Shown one piece after another: positions 7,316 to 13,397 of a stretch of 13,397 nucleotides of DNA (the first letter of the stretch is position 1; the number at the start of each line of letters is the position of its first letter). The stretch is from NCBI GenBank assembly GCA_031267775.1, contig JAIRYL010000173.1, positions 1-13,397 of the forward strand, written 5' to 3'. This DNA comes from Tannerellaceae bacterium (lineage in GTDB: Bacteria; Bacteroidota; Bacteroidia; Bacteroidales; Tannerellaceae). Under the pieces are notes generated by a model. The model was not told where the DNA came from. It was given only the letters and a program-made list of their open reading frames with translations, and did not search any database. Position numbers and translations under genes: made by a program.

Positions 7316-7548
7316 TGTGATTTTTTCGAGTTGAAAAAATATTTTCTGACATTTTGATAGCAAAACCGATATAATTAACTAATATAAACAAATACAACAA
7401 TCAGGGTTAAATCAAGAAAGTTACGATTCGTAAGCAAACTGTTTATTACAGGATAAAAGATATACATAAAAACAAAAAAAGCAACCTGTCTTGACTTTTT
7501 ACAGCCAATTCTGTTACTTTCCACCTTTCTATTGCGTCGACGTATTAT
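7316..7548. other. Intergenic region without a gene
   Basis: AT-rich spacer between the DUF3836 promoter and the rnc stop. Apart from a weak terminator for the acpP-fabF-rnc operon (7474-7500), nothing with coding or RNA-gene character was seen. Confidence 0.55.
7474..7500 (-). terminator. Probable terminator of the acpP-fabF-rnc operon
   Basis: On the minus strand, about 50 bases after the rnc stop, AAAAAG(T)CAA pairs with TTGCTTTTT around a six-base loop with one bulged T, followed by more T residues. The stem is A/T-rich and imperfect, so it is a moderate call. Confidence 0.4.
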
Positions 7549-8388
7549 TTAACTGTTCCCGGCGTCAATATCTTCAGGGAGTTCTTCAAATTTATGATCT
7601 CCGGTTGTTTCGCCAGGCAGTTTTTTCTTTAATTTGGCGATGGTTTCTTGAAATTCTTTGTCGGTACGGAGTTTTTTTATAGCCATCTTGGCTGCATTTT
7701 GTTGAGATTCTTTCTTGGAATAACCTATTCCTACCCCTATTTGACGTCCAAATAAAGTTACACATGTTTGAAATACAGGATTTCCGTCATTATCCATAAA
7801 GGATTCTATCAGCTTGAAACATATTTCAAGCTTACTTTTCTGACTCCATTCAATAAGGCTCGACTTAAAATTTACTTCCTTACGGGCTAATTTATCTATA
7901 TCAAGATTTTTCTTAATAATCACATCTTCGATAAATTTATAACATCTCCGGTAACCCTGATCAAGGTATATCGCCCCGATCAATGCTTCCAGCGCATTAC
8001 CATATAAGTGATTATTATGAGAATTGAGTTTGGTAGAGCAAACGATTAATTTTTCTAATCCAAGATTAATCGCAATACGGTCAAGGTTATCGCGTTGCAC
8101 AATTTTGGAACGTGTGTTGGTAAGGAAACCTTCCCGTTTGTTTCTGAAATGTTTATATAATATGTCTGCTACAATTGCATCAAGGATAGCATCGCCAAGA
8201 AACTCCAGACGTTCATTATTAAGCCATCGTCCGTCGCCTGCTTCTATCGAAGACGATTTATGCAAGAAGGCCTGCTCATACAAACTAATATCATCCGGGT
8301 AGAATCCAAGTAGCTTATATAAAGACAAATAAGACCCCTTGCCTTTATTCTTGAGGAGCCTTATTTTTTTATATAATCGTTTAAACAC
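7549..8388 (-). CDS. rnc: Ribonuclease III
   Basis: Endonuclease that cuts double-stranded RNA in rRNA maturation and mRNA processing. It has 279 residues, longer than the usual 220-250. The nuclease domain (about 20-165) has the signature NERLEFLGDAIL (58-69) with metal-binding Glu62 and Asp66, and the second metal site in GNALEALIGAIYLDQG with Glu134. The position of E. coli Asp114 is Asn131; from memory this Asn is common in Bacteroidetes. The double-stranded-RNA binding domain covers about 172-242 (NFKSSLIEW ... YSKKESQQNAAKMAIKKL). A charged tail of about 35 residues (KLKKKLPGETTGDHKFEELPEDIDAGNS) follows. The start is GTG at 8388; the next Met is at residue 198, so no ATG start is possible. 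It begins 12 bases after the fabF stop and is the last gene of the operon. Confidence 0.96.
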   Translation of the reverse strand: MFKRLYKKIRLLKNKGKGSYLSLYKLLGFYPDDISLYEQAFLHKSSSIEAGDGRWLNNERLEFLGDAILDAIVADILYKHFRNKREGFLTNTRSKIVQRDNLDRIAINLGLEKLIVCSTKLNSHNNHLYGNALEALIGAIYLDQGYRRCYKFIEDVIIKKNLDIDKLARKEVNFKSSLIEWSQKSKLEICFKLIESFMDNDGNPVFQTCVTLFGRQIGVGIGYSKKESQQNAAKMAIKKLRTDKEFQETIAKLKKKLPGETTGDHKFEELPEDIDAGNS

Positions 8389-8400
8389 GTTTAAAAACTA

Positions 8401-9657
8401 TTATCTGATAAATTTCTTTACTATTACGCTTGCATTATGCCCTCCGAAACCGAACGTATTGGATAATGCAGCCTTTATTTCTTTTTTTTGCGCTTTATTA
8501 AATGTAAAGTTCAGCTTATAATCTATTTCCGGATCGTCGTCGCCTTCCTCATGATTAATCGTAGGAGGAATAACGCCTTCTTTCACTGCCAGAATACAGG
8601 TAATCGCTTCCAATGCTCCGGCGGCTCCTAAAAGATGTCCGGTCATAGACTTTGTAGAACTGATATTCAGGTTATAAGCATGTTCGCCAAATACATCTTT
8701 AATAGCTTTCGCTTCCGATATGTCGCCAACGGGAGTAGACGTTCCATGTACATTGATATAATCAATGTCTTCCGGTTTCATTTCCGCATCTTCCAAAGCG
8801 TTTATCATAACCAGCTTGGCGCCCAATCCGTCGGGATGCGAAGCGGTTAAGTGATACGCGTCGGCAGACATACCCGCCCCAACTATTTCGCAATATATTT
8901 TAGCGCCTCTTTTTACCGCATGCTCCATTTCTTCAAGTACAAGACAGGCAGAACCTTCGCCTAATACAAATCCGTCCCGGCTCAGGCTAAACGGACGCGA
9001 AGCCGTATGGGGAGAATCATTCCGGGTAGACAGGGCGTTCATCGCATTAAAACCGCCTATACCTGCCGCCGAAACTGCAGATTCCGCGCCACCGGTAACG
9101 ATAACGTTCGCTTTTCCCAAACGTATATAATTAAACGCATCGGAAATAGCATTGGTAGAAGATGAGCAAGCCGAAACAGTGGCAAAGTTCGGCCCTCTGA
9201 ATCCATACATCATGGATATTTGACCGGCAGCGATATCCGAAATCATTTTGGGAATGAAAAAAGGATTGAAACGCGGGCCTCTTTCTTCGTTGTAGCTCAT
9301 TACTTCGTCTTCAAATGTTTTGATACCGCCAATACCGGATGAGAATATCACGCCGATGCGGTTCAGGTCTTCTTTCTCGATATCCAGGGTTGAATCGGCG
9401 ATTGCCTCTTTGGCGGCGCCTAATGCTAACAGGGTATAGCGATCACATTTACGCGCTTCTTTCCGGTCCATAATTTGCAATGGATCGAAACCTTTCACTT
9501 CGCAGGCGAAACGTGTTTTAAATTTTTCTGCATTAAACTGAGTAATAGGCCCGGCTCCACTTCTACCATTAATAAGACCTTCCCACGTATCCGGGAGGGT
9601 GTTACCAAGCGGAGTAATAGCTCCAAGACCTGTCACTACAATTCTTTTTAATTCCAT
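8401..9657 (-). CDS. fabF: 3-oxoacyl-ACP synthase II (KAS II)
   Basis: Condenses malonyl-ACP with acyl-ACP in cytoplasmic type II fatty-acid synthesis. At 418 residues it is the normal length. The complete active site is visible: nucleophile Cys164 in VSACSSSTNA, His304 in NVHGTSTPVGD, Lys336 and His341 in STKSMTGHLLGAAGA. The thiolase-fold N-terminus begins RIVVTGLGAITPLGN, and the C-terminus has the glycine-rich SNTFGFGGHNASVIV. It starts 20 bases after the acpP stop and is followed by rnc after 12 bases, so the three are almost certainly one transcript. acpP-fabF adjacency is typical of bacteria, and the linkage with rnc is recurrent in Bacteroidetes. Confidence 0.98.
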   Translation of the reverse strand: MELKRIVVTGLGAITPLGNTLPDTWEGLINGRSGAGPITQFNAEKFKTRFACEVKGFDPLQIMDRKEARKCDRYTLLALGAAKEAIADSTLDIEKEDLNRIGVIFSSGIGGIKTFEDEVMSYNEERGPRFNPFFIPKMISDIAAGQISMMYGFRGPNFATVSACSSSTNAISDAFNYIRLGKANVIVTGGAESAVSAAGIGGFNAMNALSTRNDSPHTASRPFSLSRDGFVLGEGSACLVLEEMEHAVKRGAKIYCEIVGAGMSADAYHLTASHPDGLGAKLVMINALEDAEMKPEDIDYINVHGTSTPVGDISEAKAIKDVFGEHAYNLNISSTKSMTGHLLGAAGALEAITCILAVKEGVIPPTINHEEGDDDPEIDYKLNFTFNKAQKKEIKAALSNTFGFGGHNASVIVKKFIR

Positions 9658-9677
9658 ACGTTTGAACTAAAAGGGGA

Positions 9678-9914
9678 TTACTTCGCGTTAACTTCAATAT
9701 AAGCGATAGCGTCACCTACTGTTGCAATTTTTTCTGCTTGATCGTCAGGAATCGAGATACCGAATTCTTTTTCGAATTCCATAATCAACTCTACCGTATC
9801 AAGAGAGTCTGCTCCTAAATCATTAGTAAAGCTGGCTTCGTTCGTAACTTCTGTTTCTTCAACGCTTAATTTATCAACGATAATAGCCTTTACTCTAGAT
9901 GCAATTTCAGACAT
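9678..9914 (-). CDS. acpP: Acyl carrier protein
   Basis: A 78-residue acidic carrier that holds growing fatty acyl chains on a 4'-phosphopantetheine arm. The attachment serine is Ser37 in the classic GADSLDTVELIM motif. The sequence has the expected four-helix pattern, including EFEKEFGISIPDDQAEKIATVGDAIAYI. It is the first gene of the acpP-fabF-rnc operon and is transcribed away from purN across a 153-base intergenic region. Confidence 0.98.
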   Translation of the reverse strand: MSEIASRVKAIIVDKLSVEETEVTNEASFTNDLGADSLDTVELIMEFEKEFGISIPDDQAEKIATVGDAIAYIEVNAK

Positions 9915-9965
9915 AACTTTTCAATTTAGATTAATAAATAGAATATACTTTTTAAATTTGCAGTG

Positions 9966-9998
9966 CAAAGGAAAGCATTTTTTATGTTACAAAACAAA
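9966..9998 (-). promoter_or_regulatory. Promoter of the acpP-fabF-rnc operon
   Basis: On the minus strand a TTTG (9998-9995) is followed after 21 bases by TTCCTTTGC (-7 box at 9973-9966, one base off TAnnTTTG). The start would be near 9959, with a leader of about 45 bases. A second box, TATATTTG, lies at 9995-10002 and could be an alternative -7. Confidence 0.45.
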
Positions 9999-10025
9999 TA
10001 TATGCGCTTAAAAATACACAGAACC

Positions 10026-10050
10026 TGCACATTTTCTTCTTTCTTGTGCA
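10026..10050 (+). promoter_or_regulatory. TGCACA/TGTGCA inverted repeat upstream of purN
   Basis: Perfect 6-base arms around a 13-base pyrimidine-rich loop end 17 bases before the purN ATG. It could be an operator or a leader hairpin. No known regulator site is matched. Confidence 0.25.
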
Positions 10051-10067
10051 TTTAAAAAAATGAAATA

Positions 10068-10643
10068 ATGAAAAATATAGCTATTTTCGCTTCCGGATCC
10101 GGAACAAACGCGGAAAATATTATCCGGTATTTTACTGCGAATAAAACAGTTAACGTATCTGTCGTTTTATCCGACCATAAAAAAGTCAACGTTCATGAAC
10201 GGGTAAATAAACTGGGTATTCCTTCATTTGCGTTTACGCGGGAGGAGTTTACAGGAGGGACGCCCGTTATTAACATGCTTACCGAATACAAGGTGGATTT
10301 TATTGTACTGGCAGGTTTTATGAATAAAATCTCACACGTCTTATTGACTGCATTTCCCCATAAGATTATAAACATTCATCCGGCGCTATTGCCCAAATAT
10401 GGGGGGAAAGGCATGTATGGCATGCATGTACATGAAGCGGTAGTAAACGCCGGCGAAAAGGAATCGGGTATTACCATACATTATATAAATGAATATTACG
10501 ACGAGGGAAAAATTATTTTTCAGGCTACCTGCCCCATCCTTCCTTCAGATACGCCTGAAGATGTAGCAACCAACGTGCATGCCCTGGAATATGAACACTA
10601 CCCCCGTATAATAGAACGTTTGCTTACCGAAAACGGGCGTTAG
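10068..10643 (+). CDS. purN: Phosphoribosylglycinamide formyltransferase
   Basis: Transfers a formyl group from 10-formyltetrahydrofolate to GAR in the third step of IMP synthesis. It has 191 residues, the usual size. Visible are the phosphate-binding N-terminus FASGSGTNAENI (7-18), catalytic Asn102 and His104 in INIHPALLPKYGGKGMYG, and ESGITIHYINEYYDEG with catalytic Asp145. GKGMYGMHVHEAV is the folate-site loop. The start at 10068 overlaps the stop of a two-codon reading frame (ATGAAATAATG). The gene is divergent from acpP. Its TAG stop overlaps the TAA stop of the convergent hydrolase gene. No other purine gene is present. Confidence 0.97.
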   Translation: MKNIAIFASGSGTNAENIIRYFTANKTVNVSVVLSDHKKVNVHERVNKLGIPSFAFTREEFTGGTPVINMLTEYKVDFIVLAGFMNKISHVLLTAFPHKIINIHPALLPKYGGKGMYGMHVHEAVVNAGEKESGITIHYINEYYDEGKIIFQATCPILPSDTPEDVATNVHALEYEHYPRIIERLLTENGR

Positions 10644-11602
10644 TTGTAATTGGTATTGATATAGTCCATAAAATCAAACTCTTTTTCCAATTCGGGTTTG
10701 CCTATTTGTTTTACTGCCGTATGGATCATAAGAGGTTCGGAATTTAGTACGAATGTATTGATGAACGCGCCTATTTGGTCTAAATTATATAGCATGGGCG
10801 AACCGGCTATTTCGTGTGCGGCATTTTCTACTTCATAGAAATAACAGGGCGATTGCATTTTATTTAATTGCCCGGCTATATAGTTAGACCCATATAATCC
10901 GGCGTCTCCCAGCAAGGCTTTATTAAAAGGCACATTTTTGTCGGCGTCGCCATGAAAAAGCTGGATGGGTGCCGGATGTACCGGCCAGGTTAAATCGCCG
11001 TTTTCGCCAGCCACAGCGCCGGCAAAAGCGATAATTCCTCCATAAGAGAACCCGTCGGGCAATCGTTTGGACAGCGCCGCTTTATTACATCTTATATATT
11101 CGCCTTGCAATACGGTAACGGCGCCTGCGCTCGAGCCGTTGGCTATTATTTTAGTTTTATCGATCCCCCACGCTTCTGCCTGTTTGTAAACAAAATCTGT
11201 TGCGTCAAACAAATCCTCGACAGCTATATGGATTGCATTGAATAACAGGCCGATAATATTGGCGGGATCTCCGGATACATCTATATTCTTTATATCTTTC
11301 AAGCCCAGCCGATAGTCGATACCAATTCCCACATACCCTTTTTCCGCCAGTTTTTTAAGATAGTCGACATTAAATTCTTCCCCCCGCGAACCCACGGCAA
11401 AGCCGCCTCCAAAAACAAACAACACGCAGGGTTTATTTATCTCTTTGGATGGAATATCATATTTGTCGAGTCGCAAAGTATCGGTTCCTTTTATAGAAAA
11501 GACGAACGTTTGTTTATCTACTTTGCCGGGTTTGGGAGACGTTTGTTTTGTACAGGAAGATACCAGAACAAGAACAAACAAAAACAGAATAGAGTTCTTC
11601 AT
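10640..11602 (-). CDS. Lipoprotein alpha/beta hydrolase (esterase-like)
   Basis: An envelope-anchored hydrolase of 320 residues. The lipobox LVSSC gives lipidation at Cys17. The fold is alpha/beta hydrolase of the esterase/acetyl-xylan-esterase-like type: oxyanion loop VFGGGFAVGSRG (63-74; Phe replaces the His of HGGG), GYVGIGIDYRLG, nucleophile Ser158 in GSSAGA, Asp219 or Asp221 in LFHGDADKNVPF as the acid, and His263 in ENAAHEIAG as the base. The triad looks complete, so activity is expected; the substrate is not predictable from sequence, though carbohydrate acyl esters or peptides are plausible. The start is the ATG at 11602. The gene overlaps the purN stop by three bases and is divergent from the AraC-type gene. 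Confidence 0.85.
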   Translation of the reverse strand: MKNSILFLFVLVLVSSCTKQTSPKPGKVDKQTFVFSIKGTDTLRLDKYDIPSKEINKPCVLFVFGGGFAVGSRGEEFNVDYLKKLAEKGYVGIGIDYRLGLKDIKNIDVSGDPANIIGLLFNAIHIAVEDLFDATDFVYKQAEAWGIDKTKIIANGSSAGAVTVLQGEYIRCNKAALSKRLPDGFSYGGIIAFAGAVAGENGDLTWPVHPAPIQLFHGDADKNVPFNKALLGDAGLYGSNYIAGQLNKMQSPCYFYEVENAAHEIAGSPMLYNLDQIGAFINTFVLNSEPLMIHTAVKQIGKPELEKEFDFMDYINTNYN

Positions 11603-11708
11603 GACAAGCCGCTTTTAAAAATTCATCCGTAAATGTAGCGTTTTATTTCAGATTATAAGTCGTTTCGCTTGATTTTTGCAGAGGAAGGCGGTATTTTCAG
11701 GCTGAAGG

Positions 11709-11750
11709 ATGATGGCGGAAAACAGCGCCATAAATGGTGCGTTAACGTAA
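11709..11750 (+). other. 13-codon leader reading frame with SD-like sequence
   Basis: Directly after GAAGG an ATG ATG pair opens a short frame, MMAENSAINGALT, ending in TAA. It lies in the 300-base region upstream of the AraC-type ATG. Its first codons copy the sequence at 13132 (ATGGCGGAAA). It may be a leader peptide or only part of a repeated DNA element. Confidence 0.2.
11725..11740. promoter_or_regulatory. Near-palindrome upstream of the AraC-type gene
   Basis: GCGCCATAAATGGTGC has 7-base arms with one mismatch (a G-U pair in RNA) around AA. It lies in the intergenic region between the hydrolase and AraC-type genes, where an autoregulatory operator would be expected. Confidence 0.3.
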
Positions 11751-11902
11751 TTCTAACAAAAAACAAGAATCAACCGGACGAGGAAAACAGACTGGAAGTA
11801 CCTTGTGAGACGTTTCGATGTAAAATAACCTGAAAATTGGCGAGATTGGACAATATTCAATCCGGACGGAATCCGTATCTTTATCACCAAGATATTGAAT
11901 AT

Positions 11903-12748
11903 ATGCGAAGTTGTACGGAAAACATATATCGGCAAAAGGCCAATCAGGTAATTGATCATATCAGCGCTAATTTGCATAAACCTCTGCAACTGGATACGCT
12001 GGCTAATCAAATCAACGTTTCGCAACGGCAATTGCTTCGCATTATGCGTTTGTCTCTGAATGAATCATTATACTCTTACGTGGCAAGACAACGAATAGAA
12101 CGTGCTGTACTGTATATGCAAACAGAGGAAATGAGCCTGATGAAACTTGCTGAAATGGCAGGCTATGATAATCCGCAATCCTTCTCTAAAGCTTTTAAGA
12201 AACAAACCGGTATATCTCCGAAAGCATATATGGATGAACTTCAAGACCGATTAGCAGGCTATGTGAAAAATAGCGGGAATAAACATAATCATCTTCAGTC
12301 GGAAGTCTGCGAGGAAGGAGATTTAGAATTGGTTTATATACGAATTATCGGAAAGTATGGAGAGGATGAGCCTTACGAAACAGCATGGAACAAACTTATC
12401 TGTTTTCTGAAAGATAAACAAGCTCTATCGAAAGAAACCCGCTTTATCGGTATAAGTTTCGACGACCCCCATGTAACCAAGTCTGCATATTGCCGTTTTT
12501 ATGCATGCGCTTCTGTAGAAAAGAAAATTGTTCCAACGGGAGCGTTTGGCGCTATCCAGCTACGAAAGGGCAAGTATGCCGTTTATACGCTGAAAGGAAG
12601 TTATTCGGGGCTTCAGGAATTATACAATCATATCAGCGTAAACTTTGATTACAGCTTACGCCGTGGAATGGCATTTGAGGAGTATATCCGTTGTTCGGAA
12701 GAGAATAGAAAAGAACCTGTTACTAAAATTTATATACCTGTAAAATAA
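11903..12748 (+). CDS. AraC-family regulator with GyrI-like domain
   Basis: A transcription regulator of 281 residues from the ATG at 11903. The N-terminal two-HTH AraC domain (about 8-113) reads IYRQKANQVIDHI ... LDTLANQINVSQRQLLRIMRLSLNESLYSYVARQRIERA ... LKLAEMAGYDNPQSFSKAFKKQTGISPKAYM-like, with the second helix-turn-helix at 80-105. The C-terminal half (about 138-281) is a GyrI-like effector domain: LVYIRIIGKYG, FIGISFDDP, YRFYACASV-like, GKYAVYTLKGSYSGLQELY, and FEEYIR with the conserved glutamates (259-260). This is the Rob/SoxS-plus-GyrI architecture that binds cationic or hydrophobic small molecules. The frame can extend 22 codons upstream to a TTG at 11837, just after an in-frame TGA; the HTH domain starts near the ATG, so the ATG is preferred. 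It is followed 7 bases later by a zinc-ribbon gene, probably co-transcribed. Confidence 0.88.
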   Translation: MRSCTENIYRQKANQVIDHISANLHKPLQLDTLANQINVSQRQLLRIMRLSLNESLYSYVARQRIERAVLYMQTEEMSLMKLAEMAGYDNPQSFSKAFKKQTGISPKAYMDELQDRLAGYVKNSGNKHNHLQSEVCEEGDLELVYIRIIGKYGEDEPYETAWNKLICFLKDKQALSKETRFIGISFDDPHVTKSAYCRFYACASVEKKIVPTGAFGAIQLRKGKYAVYTLKGSYSGLQELYNHISVNFDYSLRRGMAFEEYIRCSEENRKEPVTKIYIPVK

Positions 12749-12755
12749 AACGTCT

Positions 12756-13031
12756 ATGGAAACAAAATTTTGCCAAAGTTGCGGAATGCCGCTGCAAAAA
12801 CAAGAAGAACTGGGAACGAACCGGGATGGAAGCGGAAATGAAGAATATTGCTGCTACTGCTTTAAGGATGGAGCATTTACAATGGATTGTACAATGGAAC
12901 AAATGATAGAACACTGCGCACAATTTGTAGATGAATTTAATAAAGATGCAGAGGTAACATATACGAAAGAAGAAGTCATTGCAAATATGAAAATCTACTT
13001 CCCCACGCTCAAACGTTGGGCCGTTCAATGA
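12756..13031 (+). CDS. Small zinc-ribbon protein
   Basis: A 91-residue protein that begins METKFCQSCGMPL and continues GTNRDGSGNEEYCCYCFKDGAFT. Cys6, Cys9, Cys32 and Cys35 are the expected zinc ligands (CxxC ... CxxC), with extra Cys33 and Cys45. This is the 'putative zinc ribbon' family (PF12674 type as I recall), which often occurs beside or fused to regulators. The C-terminal half is helical (MEQMIEHCAQFVDEFNKDAEVTYTKEEVIANMKIYFPTLKRW). It starts 7 bases after the AraC-type stop, so the two are likely one operon. The molecular role is unknown; a partner or accessory to the regulator is inferred from position only. Confidence 0.88.
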   Translation: METKFCQSCGMPLQKQEELGTNRDGSGNEEYCCYCFKDGAFTMDCTMEQMIEHCAQFVDEFNKDAEVTYTKEEVIANMKIYFPTLKRWAVQ

Positions 13032-13117
13032 AAAGATTATGTGATGTATTGAAACAAAGTCAATTCTTTCAAAACTTAGGAGGCGTATGGAAATAAATCA
13101 TCCATATATCGGCCTGT

Positions 13118-13141
13118 TTTCCGCCTGAAGGATGGCGGAAA
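13118..13141. repeat. 8-bp hairpin downstream of the zinc-ribbon gene
   Basis: Perfect arms TTTCCGCC (13118-13125) and GGCGGAAA (13134-13141) enclose TGAAGGAT. There is no T tract on either strand, so it is not a standard terminator. The loop and 3' arm repeat the sequence found at 11702-11721 (CTGAAGGATG...GCGGAAA), and the ATG at 13132 lies at the loop-stem junction. Confidence 0.55.
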
Positions 13142-13397
13142 GCCGTATTTGCCAAAACCGGCCTCCTTCCCCCGAAACGTATCATATCCCTTATAATGAG
13201 CTGATTAATACGTCTGTTTTTGATTCGGACGCTTCCCTGCGGGAGGTTTTCAGGCGATTTTACGCCAAATCTACTCATAGATTTGTCGCCCGGACTCAAA
13301 GATTTTTTTCCATCAATCAAAGGTTTGTCGCCCCGACTCAAAGATTTGTCGCCCCGACTCAAAGGATTTTTTTTTTCACTCAAAGATTTGTCGCCGT
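13132..13397 (+). CDS. Possible repeat protein, N-terminal fragment
   Basis: The plus strand is open from the ATG at 13132 to the window end, 88 codons, with an in-frame TGA two codons before the ATG. It reads MAESRICQNRPPSPETYHIP, then a helix-like stretch (DASLREVFRRFYAKS), then six seven-residue repeats with consensus T-Q-R-F-V-A-P. GAAGG precedes the ATG but with no spacing. The minus strand is also open here, reading L-S-R-G-D-K-S repeats that enter from the right edge and end at 13069. Because the repeat period is a multiple of three, open frames on both strands are expected from the DNA repeat alone. I favour the plus frame slightly for its defined start and its more protein-like non-repeat part. 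It may be non-coding. No family is recognised. Confidence 0.3.
   Translation, partial: MAESRICQNRPPSPETYHIPYNELINTSVFDSDASLREVFRRFYAKSTHRFVARTQRFFSINQRFVAPTQRFVAPTQRIFFFTQRFVA
13273..13397. repeat. Six-copy 21-bp tandem repeat (minisatellite)
   Basis: Copies start at 13273, 13294, 13315, 13336, 13357 and 13378, exactly 21 bases apart, with consensus ACTCAAAGATTTGTCGCCCC plus G. The last is cut by the window end. Copies 1, 3, 4 and 6 end in GTCGCC-type sequence; copies 2 and 5 have T-runs of 7 and 10 instead, giving a 63-base higher-order unit repeated twice. No spacer separates copies, so it is not a CRISPR array. Confidence 0.9.

Noticed and set aside
11837..11902. TTG start for the AraC-type protein
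   Set aside because: It adds 22 residues before a domain that normally begins near the N-terminus, and an ATG is available at 11903. Kept as an alternative only.
11753..12031. Minus-strand ORF of 92 codons overlapping the AraC-type gene
   Set aside because: It lies opposite the conserved helix-turn-helix coding sequence and has no recognisable motif.
13118..13141. Terminator of the AraC/zinc-ribbon operon
   Set aside because: The hairpin is sound but lies about 87 bases after the stop and has no T tract on either strand.
13069..13383. Minus-strand ORF with L-S-R-G-D-K-S repeats as a gene
   Set aside because: It has no ATG within the window (its first listed codon is a TTG inside an open frame from the edge). 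The part after the repeats does not look protein-like, and the open frame follows from the 21-base period. Not excluded, but weaker than the plus-strand frame.
13273..13397. CRISPR array
   Set aside because: The 21-bp units are directly adjacent with no unique spacers and no cas genes are present.

Overview
This is a piece of a Bacteroidetes chromosome, most likely order Bacteroidales (Bacteroides, Parabacteroides or Dysgonomonas relatives). The evidence is the protein content (Bacteroides-type PNPase, a DUF3836 secreted protein, a DUF4369/thioredoxin-fold lipoprotein, an acpP-fabF-rnc cluster divergent from purN), the near absence of Shine-Dalgarno sequences, and several TAnnTTTG-like -7 boxes typical of the phylum's primary sigma factor. 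No rRNA, tRNA, CRISPR array, transposase or phage gene was recognised.

Layout. Positions 1-78 (minus) hold the first 26 codons of a secreted protein that runs off the left edge. Next is pnp (minus), with a clear terminator after it and an RG-rich C-terminal tail partly built from an 18-bp tandem duplication. A divergent promoter region separates pnp from a plus-strand lipoprotein with a thioredoxin fold but no catalytic cysteine pair. It converges on a minus-strand outer-membrane beta-barrel protein. That gene diverges from a stand-alone trpB2-type tryptophan synthase beta chain, which ends at a 17-bp bidirectional terminator shared with a small secreted DUF3836 protein. The minus-strand operon acpP-fabF-rnc follows, divergent from purN. 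purN meets a minus-strand lipoprotein alpha/beta hydrolase tail to tail, with overlapping stop codons.

The last 1.8 kb is the most accessory-looking part. An AraC-type regulator with a C-terminal GyrI-like ligand-binding domain is followed 7 bases later by a small zinc-ribbon protein. After these comes a non-housekeeping stretch with a hairpin, a short sequence also found upstream of the regulator, and an array of six exact-period 21-bp repeats running off the right edge. Because the period is 21, the array can be read as a seven-residue protein repeat, and a plus-strand frame from an ATG at 13132 stays open to the window edge. This may be the start of a repeat protein or a non-coding minisatellite.

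Most of the window is ordinary core metabolism (RNA turnover and processing, fatty-acid synthesis, purine and tryptophan synthesis) plus envelope proteins. I found no convincing defence, mobile or biosynthetic system. The right-edge repeat region and the regulator/zinc-ribbon pair deserve the most attention.
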